DNA of 64,000 bases from Astropecten irregularis (lineage: Eukaryota; Echinodermata; Asteroidea; Paxillosida; Astropectinidae), in the NCBI GenBank assembly GCA_963971285.1, contig OZ020258.1:12420614-12484613 (forward strand). Reading direction: 5' to 3'. The notes under the pieces were generated by a model that had not been told where the DNA came from, searched no databases, and saw nothing but the letters and a program-made list of their open reading frames with translations. The translations under genes and the position numbers were made by a program. Below, in pieces: positions 1 through 11,936 of the stretch (position 1 is the first letter of the stretch; each line of letters opens with the position of its first letter).

Positions 1-451
1 TTGGTGGTGGGTGCTCTAGTCGTTTTATGATCAATAGTGTAGTGTAGGTGAGAGGGTAAAAAGCAAAAGAAAAAAATTACTAACCCGGCGGTTGCAGAAA
101 TATTTCACCGTGTTCAAATACTTCTACAGTGTTTGGTCACAAGAATTTATAATCCAAGCCCATTCAGGTTTGTCCAAGTCATGGTTTTAAAACATATTTT
201 TATTATTAGGTATGGACTATTAGGTCGATGCAGTTCATTATGTAAGTTGTTCTTTGAGCGCAACAGTTTTTAATGCAACGCATTTTGTACTTTTTACTTT
301 TGTTGTTTGTTTTGTAATAAAATGGTTCAATCGTCTGCAACCCCACCAAAATATTGTGTTTCCAGGCAATTTTTCTCCAGTTTGTAACTTGTTATATAGA
401 ATTAAACACTCCATATGCCATAATTTAAGATGTTTCAAGTTCAATCACTTC
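1..451. other. AT-rich sequence without a recognised gene
   Basis: No conserved protein, splice-framed exon or RNA gene is visible on either strand. The open frames here are short and low in complexity. It serves as left flank of the hairpin that follows. Confidence 0.5.
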
Positions 452-543
452 AATGGGAGACTTTGGAGAACCGGTCTTCAAGTCAACAGCTCGCAATTGT
501 GTGCGCTGTTGACTTGAAGACCGGTTCTCCAAAGTCTCCCATT
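452..543. repeat. Perfect 39-bp-arm inverted repeat (hairpin)
   Basis: Bases 452-490 are the exact reverse complement of 505-543, with a 14-nt loop at 491-504. The arm contains ACCGGT and ends in AACAGC at the loop. No mismatch is seen, so the palindrome is young or maintained. It could be a tiny foldback MITE or a snapback formed during repair. No target-site duplication is obvious. Confidence 0.9.
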
Positions 544-1284
544 ATTAAGATGAAAAAGATCTCTCTTTGAGTCGGCGGGACTCGGCCCTGTCCTAGAACT
601 CAACATGGTTTCAGCGGACGCATATGACCGTCTCCTTCCGCCGTTAGCTCCGGGCGACCCCTGTCAATTGACCTGCTGCGGGACTTGCTTCCTGGTTGAA
701 GTTTACCTCTCCTTTTTTCTCTTAAACGCGGAAGAAATAAGCAGATTTGAAACTGGAAAAGTGTTTTTCATGCTCGTTTATAGGAAGTTTTAAATCACAT
801 CGGAAGAATTAAATTTTTGCTCTCAAATTGATGAAAACGGCAATTTACTTTTTCTCTAATTGATCGAGAACACCCTAACGGATGTATACAAGTGAAAGGA
901 ACAACATTTAAGCACAAACCGTAATATTGGCGTCTTATAAGGCATTAGAAATCTTTTTCATGACAAAAATTTACTTTGCTCTAATTGATCGAGAACACCC
1001 TAACAAAGATAAAGCTCAAAACAGCATTATTCGTGTTTTAGAAAACATATTTCATGTTCATAATATGTCAAAAATGGGTGAAAATTTACAAAAAATGTAA
1101 GGGGGTACCCCTTGATTTCTCTATTTGATCGAGAAACCCCTAACGGATATACACAAGTGAAAGGAACAGCTTTGGTCTCAAATTGCTGTTTGAAATTATA
1201 TACTTTGATAATGCCGTAAACATCTTTGAAGATTAATGAGATATAACAACAATTATTAAAAGATTTGCAGCACCTCATTAATAT
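544..1284. other. Non-coding flank with three degenerate direct repeats
   Basis: A motif containing TTGATCGAGAA(C/A)(A/C)CCCTAAC recurs at about 850-905, 970-1004 and 1115-1170. The first and third copies continue into ACAAGTGAAAGGAACA. Spacing is about 120 and 145 bp. The rest holds no gene I can support. Bases 550-680 are GC-richer and might be eroded retroelement sequence, but no protein family is recognisable there. Confidence 0.5.
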
Positions 1285-2184
1285 ATGAGCTCCCTGCCTA
1301 TCCCCTCCTGGGCGACATCCATCGACCTACGGGACGCTTACCTGCACGTGCCCATCCATCCTCGGGACCGAAAGTTCCTCCGCTTCACCTACAGGAACCA
1401 GTCCTACGAGTTCCGGTGTCTACCTTTCGGCCTCTCCACATCGCCTCGGGTATTCACCCGCGTGGTCCGGGCCGTTGCGGCCCACCTCCGTCAACGAGAC
1501 GTCATGATTTTCCAGTACCTGGACGACTGGCTCATCGTAGGCCGTACTCGACACGAGACGGAAGCCGCCACTCGTCTGACACTCGATCTCACGACCCAGC
1601 TGGGTTTCCTGGTAAACTACGTTTCACCTTCATCCTTCACAGCTGCCAACCTACCTCGGGGCATCCCTCGACCTTCGCTCCGGCACCGCCTACCCGACGC
1701 CGGAGAGAATAGCCAATCTCCGAGAGTGCGCGTCACCCCTCCACCAAGCCAACTTTGCCCCAGCCGTAGCATGGCTCCGCCTCCTCGGTCTGATGGCCAG
1801 TATGGTGGACCTGATTCCTTGGTGCCGACTTCACATGAGACCTCACCAGCTCCACCTGCTCTCCCGATATCGGCCAAAGTTCGACTCCATCGACACGGCC
1901 GTCGAGGTGACGCAGCTCTCCCGCCAGCACCTCCTCTGGTGGATGACGGAAGATCACCTATCCATCGGCAGCCCGTTCTCGACAAGCAGAACCGACGTGG
2001 TGATCACGACGGACGCCTCACTCACATCAATGTGCTAGAACTGCAGGCCGTCTTCAACGCCCTGCGTCACTTCCACAAGCTCGTCAGGGGAAGACGCATA
2101 TTGGTTCGCTCCGACAACACCACAACCGTAGCCTACATCAATCACGAAGGGGGCACACGGTCCCCCCCCAACTGTGCGTCTTAG
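1285..2184 (+). pseudogene. DIRS-type reverse transcriptase / RNase H remnant
   Basis: This is the RT core of a DIRS-type polyprotein. SIDLRDAYLHVPIHP near the start is RT motif A with its catalytic Asp. The catalytic box YLDDWLI is at 1516-1536. The reading frame shifts near 1620-1645, continues in the second frame to about 2020, and reaches the RNase H first Asp box (TDAS, Asp at 2012-2014). It then returns to the first frame for the RNase H segment containing LELQAVFNALRHF and RSDNTTTVAYINH. About 25 residues usually found between TDAS and the LELQ helix appear to be missing. A run of C at 2161-2168 marks another frame break, after which homology resumes in a different frame. The open frame is therefore mosaic, not a functional protein. 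Confidence 0.85.
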
Positions 2185-2860
2185 CCTGGCGAATTCTACA
2201 GTGGACAAAGGACAACCGGATCCACCTACAAGCGATCCACAGTCTGATGAACCAGGGCTGTCGTGGCCAGAGTGGGGCGATCAGGAGGACTCGACACCGT
2301 TCCCGTTCCAGTTTGAGGAGGACGTGGGGTATCAGGGAGATATGTGGAAAGGCATAAGCCAGGAGGCCTGTCCAGTCGGTCTGTAGGCCGGAGAGGACAA
2401 CGTGACGGCCGATGCACTCTCCCGCGGGACGATCAAACCAACGGAGTGGACCCTCCACTCGGGCGTCGTCAGAACCCTCTTCCTCCAGCTGGAAAGGCCC
2501 CATGTCGACCTATTCGCATCAGCCGACAACGCTCAGCTACCGACCTTCTGCACCAGGTATCCTCACCCACAAGCCTGGGCAACGGACGCCCTACAGACCG
2601 ACTGGACAGGCCTCCTGGCTTATGCCTTTCCACCTATCTCCCTGATACCCCACGTCCTCCTCAAACTGGAACGGGAACGGTGTCGAGTCCTCCTGATCGC
2701 CCCACTCTGGCCACGACAGCCCTGGTTCATCAGACTGACCAGACTCCTAGTTCGACTGCCAGTCATCCTCCCGGACAGACCAGACATCCTCCACCAACCA
2801 CGGTCCGGGATCCTACATCCAGCACCCCGGGATCTACACCTAACGTGCTGGACTCTGTCC
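2161..2860 (+). pseudogene. DIRS polyprotein C-terminal region, interrupted
   Basis: After the poly-C frame break the RNase H tail continues (LAWRILQW and KDNRIHLQAIH can be read), then stops at the inverted duplication starting at 2241. Coding resemblance resumes at 2387 with TADALSRG, followed by the VDLFAS segment, DWTGLLAYAFPPI and LLIAPLWPRQPWF. These are regular features of the region after RNase H in DIRS-type polyproteins. This continuation stays open to about 2860, where the recombinase frame takes over. The reverse-strand open frame here is only the complement of the duplicated arm. Confidence 0.75.
2241..2736. repeat. 146-bp inverted self-duplication within the DIRS element
   Basis: Bases 2241-2386 are the reverse complement of 2591-2736 with one visible mismatch (near 2343 against 2634). 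A 204-bp spacer separates the arms. The 3' arm lies in its normal place in the polyprotein. The 5' arm is therefore the copied and inverted one, replacing or splitting the normal sequence after RNase H. Near identity points to a recent event. Confidence 0.9.
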
Positions 2861-3947
2861 AACGATCCCTCATCTCGGCAGGACTTTCTGGCGACGCTGC
2901 CGCCCTGGCCGCACGGGGGCGACGCCCGTCAACTCGCAAGACTTACGACAGCAGAATACGCCTCTTCGCTGTGTGGTGCGTCGACCATGCTCTCTGTCCA
3001 GCCGATGCTCCTGTAACAGCAGTGGCGGACTTCTTCATGCACCTGTTCCATTCCGGACTCCAAGTCTCGACGATCCGCAACTACAGATCTGCCCTGGCGG
3101 CCATACATGAGGGCTTCGGGGACGGCTCGTCCATTACATCCAACGTGGCTCTCCATCACCTCCTTCGGGGCATGTTCGTCGAACGACCCCCGACAGACGT
3201 CTGATCCCGTCCTGGAACCTGGACGCCGTGCTCCAGCTCCTCGCAGCCCCTCCGTTTGAACCCCTCTACAAGGCTTCATTGATGCTAACCTCCATCAAGC
3301 TTGCCTTCCTTCTGGCGGTAGCTACGTCTAGGAGGACCAGTGAAATCAGGGCCCTCTCCATAGCTGACGGTCACATACGCTGGGAACCACATGGCGTTTG
3401 TCTCATCCCAACCATCGGCTTCCTCACCAAGAACCAGTCCCCCGCCTTTGAGCCGTCGGACATCTTCGTTCCGTCCCTGTCATCCCATACTGGCGACACA
3501 TCTGACAAGCTGTGGTGCCCCGTCAGGTCCCTGAAATGGTATCTAGCCAGGACGAAGGACTTGAGAGGGAACTCTCCCCAGCTCTTCATCACTACCACGA
3601 AGCCTCACCACCCAGCGTCAAAGGACACAATCGCTCGCTGGATCGTCTCGGCCATCAGGTTTGCAAGCCCGGAGTGGCCATCTAACCCAGACCAACAAAC
3701 CCAGCGATACATCAGAGCCCATGACGTGAGAGCGGTCTCCTCATCCTGGTCCTACTTCAGAGGAGTCCCGGTCTCGAACATCTGCAAGGCTGCTTGCTGG
3801 AAATGCCCTTCCACCTTCAACACTTGCTATCTGAAGGACGTCCTACGAGCCGACTCTGCTCACGCCAGGGCGCTCCTGGCCTCATCTGCTCACGAGCCAG
3901 GAACCACTCAGACTTCCCATCGAACGGATGGAACCCACACAGACTAA
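2860..3947 (+). pseudogene. DIRS-type tyrosine recombinase (frameshifted)
   Basis: The N-terminal core-binding part (open to 3204) carries STRKTYDSRIRLFAVWC and VADFFMHLFHSGL...STIRNYRSALAAIH, the helical arm-type domain of DIRS/Ngaro recombinases. One frame change in the C-rich stretch around 3185-3205 breaks it. The catalytic domain follows in the next frame from about 3205 to the stop at 3945-3947. The Arg box is SRRTSE (Arg codons 3330-3335), the HxxR box is HDVR (3720-3731), and the likely nucleophile Tyr is in NTCYLKD (3828-3830). All four catalytic positions of a tyrosine recombinase are retained, so only the frameshift visibly disables it. The family cuts and joins DNA through a 3'-phosphotyrosyl link to integrate a circular cDNA. 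Confidence 0.85.
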
Positions 3948-4372
3948 CTCATGATGGGTATTATACCTGCTGGTTTTTACCCTCACCTGCTCACCTGGCT
4001 CATAGCCTCCCATACCTTTCTGGCTCTCTCCATAGCCAACCCTCCACCGCTATACGGTGCCACTCTGCATATAGTAGTAACCGTCTGGGGTAGGTATGAA
4101 CTAGTAGACTCAACCCACAACAGGTGGGGAGAATTTACGGCATTATTTCCCTCGTTTCCATCGCCCAAATGTGGGTTTTCAGCCAGTGTTGTAGGGGGAC
4201 ATTTGTAGAGTGCACTGGGCATGTTTAGAGATATCCTGGTAACATATTAAGTCTGAAATGCCGGCAAGAAGTTCAAAGATTCGTTGTGCAGAGAGCAGCC
4301 ATAGACAACGCCATGTTGGTGACCGTGTCACGGGTCAGCTTCAATGAACCGTGACAGTGCACAAGAGGTTGT
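3948..4372. other. Probable 3' non-coding tail of the DIRS element and junction
   Basis: No coding similarity is seen after the recombinase stop. Bases 4217-4228 (GGGCATGTTTAG) recur exactly at 4890-4901, just where the 35-bp satellite begins, so the sequence between is bracketed by a 12-bp direct repeat. The true end of the retroelement is not defined by a repeat I can see. Confidence 0.45.
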
Positions 4373-4889
4373 TCCCCCTAGTAGTTCCCCCAGTAGTTCT
4401 CCCAGTATGGAGTAGTGCCCCGGTAGTTCCCCCAGTTTGGAGTAGTGCCCCCCGGTAGTTCCCCCAGTTTGGAGTAGTGCCCCCCGGTAGTGCCCCTGGT
4501 AGTTCCCCCAGTTTGGAGTAGTGCCCCCAGGTAGTTCCCCCAGTTTGGAGTAGTGCCCCCGGTAGTTCCCCCAGTTTGGAGTAGTGCCCCCCAATGTTCC
4601 CCCGTAGTTCCCCCAGTTTGGAAAAGTGCCCCGGTAGTTCCCCCAGTTTGAAGTAGTGCCCCCGGTAGTTCCCAAGTTTGGAGTAGTGCCCCCGGTAGTT
4701 CCCCCGGTAGTTCCCCCGGTAGTTCCCCCAGTTTGGAGTAGTGCCCCCTGTAGTTCCCCCGGTAGTTCCCCCAGTTTGGAGAAGTGCCCCCCGGTAGTTC
4801 CCCCGGTAGTTCCCCCAGTTTGGAGTAGTGCCCCCGGTAGTTCCCCCAGTTTGGAAAAGTGCCCCCGGTAGTTCCCCCGGTAGTTCCCC
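4373..4889. repeat. C-rich minisatellite (12-bp and about 31-bp units)
   Basis: The tract is built from GGTAGTTCCCCC and CAGTTTGGAGTAGTGCCCC modules, alternating to give units of about 31 bp, with some 12-bp runs on their own. The plus strand is C-rich, so the minus strand carries regular GGGGG runs. Long minus-strand open frames over it (Gly/Thr/Asn-rich) are repeat artefacts. Confidence 0.95.
4689..4729 (-). other. Potential G-quadruplex motif
   Basis: Four C5 runs at 4689-4693, 4701-4705, 4713-4717 and 4725-4729 are separated by 7-nt GGTAGTT spacers. The minus strand therefore has four G5 tracts with 7-nt loops, which fits the standard intramolecular G-quadruplex pattern. Folding itself is inferred. 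Confidence 0.6.
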
Positions 4890-5106
4890 GGGCATGTTTA
4901 GCCTCATACGTATATATCTATCATCCATCACAGACAAGCCTCATACGTATATCTACCATCAATCACAGACAAGCTTCATACGTATATCTATCATCAATCA
5001 CAGACAAGCCTCAAACGTATATCTATCATCAATCACAGACAAGCTTCATACGTATATCTACCATTAATCACAGACAAGCCTCATACGTATATCTATCATC
5101 AATCAA

Positions 5107-8100
5107 AGACAAGCCTCATACGTATATCTATCATCAATCACAGACAAGCCTCATACGTATATCTATCATCAATCACAGACAAGCTTCATACATATATCTA
5201 CCATCAATCACAGACAAGCCTCATACGTATAGCTACCATCAATCACACACAAGCCTCATACGTATATCTATCATCAATCACACACAAGCTTCATACGTAT
5301 AGCTATTCATCAATCGCACATGGGCTACGTATATCTACCATCAATCACAGACAAGCTTTATACGTATATCTACCATCAATCACAGACAAGCCTCATTATA
5401 CGTATAGCTACCATCAATCACAGACAAGCCTCATACGTATATCTATCATCAATCACACACAAGCTTCATACGTATAGCTATTCATCAATCGCACATGGGC
5501 TACATATATCTACCATCAATCACAGACAAGCTTCATACGAATATCTACCATCAATCACAGACAAGCCTCATTATACGTATAGCTACCATCAATCACAGAC
5601 AAGCTTCATACGTATATCTATCATCAATCACAGACAAGCCTCATACGTATATCTACCATCAATCACAGACAAGCCTCATACGTATATCTATCATCAATCA
5701 CATACAAGCCTCATACGTATATCTATCATCAATCACAGACAAGCCTCATACGTATATCTATCATCAATCACAGACAAGCCTCATACGTATATCTATCATC
5801 AATCACAGACAAGCCCATACGTATATCTATCATCAATCACAGACAAGCCTCATACGTATATCTACCATCAATCACATACAAGCTTCATACGTATAGCTAC
5901 CATCAATCACAGACAAGCCTCATACGTATATCTATCATCAATCACAGACAAGCCTCATACGTATATCTATCATCAATCACAGACAAGCCTCATACGTATA
6001 TCTATCATCAATCACAGACAAGCTTCATACGTATATCTACCATCAATCACAGACAAGCCTCATACGTATATCTATCATCAATCACAGACAAGCTTCATAC
6101 GTATATCTATCATCAATCACAGACAAGCCTCATACGTATATCTATCATCAATCACAGACAAGCTTCATACGTATATCTATCATCAATCACAGACAAGCCT
6201 CATATGTATATATCTATCATCAATCACAGACAAGCCCTCATACGTATATCTATCAGCAATCACAGACAAGCCTCATACGTATATCTATCATCAATCACAG
6301 ACAAGCCTCATACGTATATCTATCATCAATCACAGACAAGCCTCATACGTATATCTATCATCAATCACAGACAAGCCTCATACGTATATCTATCATCAAT
6401 CACAGACAAGCTTCATACGTATAGCTTACCATCAATCGCACATGGGCTACGTATATCTACCATCAATCACAGACAAGCTTCATACTTATATCTATCATCA
6501 ATCACAGACAATTGCCTCATACGTATATCTACCATCAATCACAGACAAGCCTCACACGTATATCTATCATCAATCACAGACAAGCCTCATACGTATATCT
6601 ATCATCAATCACAGACAAGCTTCATACGTATATCTACCATCAATCACATACAAGCTTCATACGTATAGCTACCATCAATCACAGACAAGCCTCATACGTA
6701 TATCTATCATCAATCACAGACAAGCCTCATACGTATATCTATCATCAATCACAGACAAGCTTCATACGTATATCTACCATCAATCACAGACAAGCCTCAT
6801 TATACGTATAGCTACCATCAATCACAGACAAGCTTCATACGTATATCTATCATCAATCACAGACAAGCCTCATACGTATATCTACCATCAATCACAGACA
6901 AGCCTCATACGTATATCTATCATCAATCACATACAAGCCTCATACGTATATCTATCATCAATCACAGACAAGCCTCATACGTATCTATCATCAATCACAG
7001 ACAAGCCTCATACGTATATCTATCATCAATCACAGACAAGCCCATACGTATATCTATCATCAATCACAGACAAGCCTCATACGTATATCTACCATCAATC
7101 ACATACAAGCTTCATACGTATAGCTACCATCAATCACAGACAAGCCTCATACGTATATCTATCATCAATCACAGACAAGCCTCATACGTATATCTATCAT
7201 CAATCACAGACAAGCCTCATACGTATATCTATCATCAATCACAGACAAGCTTCATACGTATATCTACCATCAATCACAGACAAGCCTCATACGTATATCT
7301 ATCATCAATCACAGACAAGCTTCATACGTATATCTATCATCAATCACAGACAAGCCTCATACGTATATCTATCATCAATCACAGACAAGCTTCATACGTA
7401 TATCTATCATCAATCACAGACAAGCTTCATATGTATATATCTATCATCAATCACAGACAAGCCCTCATACGTATATCTATCAGCAATCACAGACAAGCCT
7501 CATACGTATATCTATCATCAATCACAGACAAGCCTCATACGTATATCTATCATCAATCACAGACAAGCCTCATACGTATATCTATCATCAATCACAGACA
7601 AGCCTCATACGTATATCTATCATCAATCACAGACAAGCTTCATACGTATAGCTTACCATCAATCGCACATGGGCTACGTATATCTACCATCAATCACAGA
7701 CAAGCTTCATACTTATATCTATCATCAATCACAGACAATTGCCTCATACGTATATCTACCATCAATCACAGACAAGCCTCACACGTATATCTATCATCAA
7801 TCACAGACAAGCCTCATACGTATATCTATCATCAATCACAGACAAGCTTCATACGTATATCTACCATCAATCACATACAAGCTTCATACGTATAGCTACC
7901 ATCAATCACAGACAAGCCTCATACGTATATCTATCATCAATCACAGACAAGCCTCATACGTATATCTATCATCAATCACAGACAAGCTTCATACGTATAT
8001 CTACCATCAATCACAGACAAGCCTCATACGTATATCTATCATCAATCACAGACAAGCTTCATACGTATATCTACCATCAATCACAGACAAGCCTCATACG

Positions 8101-11100
8101 TATATCTATCATCAATCACAGACAAGCCTCATACGTATATCTATCATCAATCACAGACAAGCCTCATACGTATATCTATCATCAATCACAGACAAGCCTT
8201 ATACGTATATCTATCATCAATCACAGGCAAGCCTCATACGTACATCTATCATCAATCACAACAAGCCTCACACGTATATCTATCATCAATCACAGACAAG
8301 CTTCATACGTATATCTACCATCAATCTCATACAAGCTTCATACGTATAGCTACCATCAATCACAGACAAGCCTCATACGTATATCTATCATCAATCACAG
8401 ACAAGCCTCATACGTATATCTATCATCAATCACAGACAAGCCTCATACGTATATCTATCATCAATCACAGACAAGCTTCATACATATATCTACCATCAAT
8501 CACAGACAAGCCTCATACGTATAGCTACCATCAATCACACACAAGCCTCATACGTATATCTATCATCAATCACACACAAGCTTCATACGTATAGCTATTC
8601 ATCAATCGCACATGGGCTACGTATATCTACCATCAATCACAGACAAGCTTTATACGTATATCTACCATCAATCACAGACAAGCCTCATTATACGTATAGC
8701 TACCATCAATCACAGACAAGCCTCATACGTATATCTATCATCAATCACACACAAGCTTCATACGTATAGCTATTCATCAATCGCACATGGGCTACATATA
8801 TCTACCATCAATCACAGACAAGCTTCATACGAATATCTACCATCAATCACAGACAAGCCTCATTATACGTATAGCTACCATCAATCACAGACAAGCTTCA
8901 TACGTATATCTATCATCAATCACAGACAAGCCTCATACGTATATCTACCATCAATCACAGACAAGCCTCATACGTATATCTATCATCAATCACATACAAG
9001 CCTCATACGTATATCTATCATCAATCACAGACAAGCCTCATACGTATATCTATCATCAATCACAGACAAGCCTCATACGTATATCTATCATCAATCACAG
9101 ACAAGCCCATACGTATATCTATCATCAATCACAGACAAGCCTCATACGTATATCTACCATCAATCACATACAAGCTTCATACGTATAGCTACCATCAATC
9201 ACAGACAAGCCTCATACGTATATCTATCATCAATCACAGACAAGCCTCATACGTATATCTATCATCAATCACAGACAAGCCTCATACGTATATCTATCAT
9301 CAATCACAGACAAGCTTCATACGTATATCTACCATCAATCACAGACAAGCCTCATACGTATATCTATCATCAATCACAGACAAGCTTCATACGTATATCT
9401 ATCATCAATCACAGACAAGCCTCATACGTATATCTATCATCAATCACAGACAAGCTTCATACGTATATCTATCATCAATCACAGACAAGCCTCATATGTA
9501 TATATCTATCATCAATCACAGACAAGCCCTCATACGTATATCTATCAGCAATCACAGACAAGCCTCATACGTATATCTATCATCAATCACAGACAAGCCT
9601 CATACGTATATCTATCATCAATCACAGACAAGCCTCATACGTATATCTATCATCAATCACAGACAAGCCTCATACGTATATCTATCATCAATCACAGACA
9701 AGCTTCATACGTATAGCTTACCATCAATCGCACATGGGCTACGTATATCTACCATCAATCACAGACAAGCTTCATACTTATATCTATCATCAATCACAGA
9801 CAATTGCCTCATACGTATATCTACCATCAATCACAGACAAGCCTCACACGTATATCTATCATCAATCACAGACAAGCCTCATACGTATATCTATCATCAA
9901 TCACAGACAAGCTTCATACGTATATCTACCATCAATCACATACAAGCTTCATACGTATAGCTACCATCAATCACAGACAAGCCTCATACGTATATCTATC
10001 ATCAATCACAGACAAGCCTCATACGTATATCTATCATCAATCACAGACAAGCTTCATACGTATATCTACCATCAATCACAGACAAGCCTCATTATACGTA
10101 TAGCTACCATCAATCACAGACAAGCTTCATACGTATATCTATCATCAATCACAGACAAGCCTCATACGTATATCTACCATCAATCACAGACAAGCCTCAT
10201 ACGTATATCTATCATCAATCACATACAAGCCTCATACGTATATCTATCATCAATCACAGACAAGCCTCATACGTATCTATCATCAATCACAGACAAGCCT
10301 CATACGTATATCTATCATCAATCACAGACAAGCCCATACGTATATCTATCATCAATCACAGACAAGCCTCATACGTATATCTACCATCAATCACATACAA
10401 GCTTCATACGTATAGCTACCATCAATCACAGACAAGCCTCATACGTATATCTATCATCAATCACAGACAAGCCTCATACGTATATCTATCATCAATCACA
10501 GACAAGCCTCATACGTATATCTATCATCAATCACAGACAAGCTTCATACGTATATCTACCATCAATCACAGACAAGCCTCATACGTATATCTATCATCAA
10601 TCACAGACAAGCTTCATACGTATATCTATCATCAATCACAGACAAGCCTCATACGTATATCTATCATCAATCACAGACAAGCTTCATACGTATATCTATC
10701 ATCAATCACAGACAAGCTTCATATGTATATATCTATCATCAATCACAGACAAGCCCTCATACGTATATCTATCAGCAATCACAGACAAGCCTCATACGTA
10801 TATCTATCATCAATCACAGACAAGCCTCATACGTATATCTATCATCAATCACAGACAAGCCTCATACGTATATCTATCATCAATCACAGACAAGCCTCAT
10901 ACGTATATCTATCATCAATCACAGACAAGCTTCATACGTATAGCTTACCATCAATCGCACATGGGCTACGTATATCTACCATCAATCACAGACAAGCTTC
11001 ATACTTATATCTATCATCAATCACAGACAATTGCCTCATACGTATATCTACCATCAATCACAGACAAGCCTCACACGTATATCTATCATCAATCACAGAC

Positions 11101-11690
11101 AAGCCTCATACGTATATCTATCATCAATCACAGACAAGCTTCATACGTATATCTACCATCAATCACATACAAGCTTCATACGTATAGCTACCATCAATCA
11201 CAGACAAGCCTCATACGTATATCTATCATCAATCACAGACAAGCCTCATACGTATATCTATCATCAATCACAGACAAGCTTCATACGTATATCTACCATC
11301 AATCACAGACAAGCCTCATACGTATATCTATCATCAATCACAGACAAGCTTCATACGTATATCTACCATCAATCACAGACAAGCCTCATACGTATATCTA
11401 TCATCAATCACAGACAAGCCTCATACGTATATCTATCATCAATCACAGACAAGCCTCATACGTATATCTATCATCAATCACAGACAAGCCTTATACGTAT
11501 ATCTATCATCAATCACAGGCAAGCCTCATACGTACATCTATCATCAATCACAACAAGCCTCACACGTATATCTATCATCAATCACAGACAAGCTTCATAC
11601 GTATATCTACCATCAATCTCATACAAGCTTCATACGTATAGCTACCATCAATCACAGACAAGCCTCATACGTATATCTATCATCAATCAC
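5107..11690. repeat. Two near-identical 3292-bp higher-order copies in the satellite
   Basis: The sequence 5107-8398 repeats at 8399-11690 with an offset of exactly 3292 bp, preserving every diagnostic variant I compared (for example the CATGGGCTACG blocks, CAATTGCCTC and CTCATTATACG). Each copy contains an internal near-duplicate offset by about 1.23 kb (6204-6668 against 7431-7895). The offset is not a multiple of 35 because of short indels. Confidence 0.9.
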
Positions 11691-11936
11691 AGACAAGCCT
11701 CATACGTATATCTATCATCAATCACAGACAAGCCTCATACGTATATCTATCATCAATCACAGACAATTAGCTTCATACGTATATCTACCATCAATCACAG
11801 ACAAGCCTCATACGTATATCTACCATCAATCACAGACAAGCCTCATACGTATATCTATCATCAATCACAGACAAGCCTCATACGTATATCTACCATCAAT
11901 CACAGACAAGCCTCATACGTATATCTATCATCAATC

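Larger units (their letters stand above)
1285..4327 (+). mobile_element. Decayed DIRS-type (tyrosine recombinase) retrotransposon
   Basis: The order reverse transcriptase, RNase H, then tyrosine recombinase on one strand is that of DIRS/Ngaro-type retroelements, which integrate with a tyrosine recombinase instead of a DDE integrase. The coding part is GC-rich against AT-rich flanks. The copy is 5'-truncated: the sequence enters RT just before its motif A, and no gag and no first RT motifs are found upstream. At least three frame changes and an internal inverted duplication make it inactive. No split direct repeats or inverted termini could be delimited, so both ends are approximate. Confidence 0.85.

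Noticed and set aside
2138..2529. Minus-strand open frames of 63-121 codons in the DIRS region
   Set aside because: They read the inverted 146-bp copy and the complement of polyprotein sequence. No separate gene is needed.
4328..4937. Minus-strand Gly/Thr/Asn/Trp-rich open frames
   Set aside because: They are translations of the C-rich minisatellite, with no sequence outside the repeat that supports a gene.
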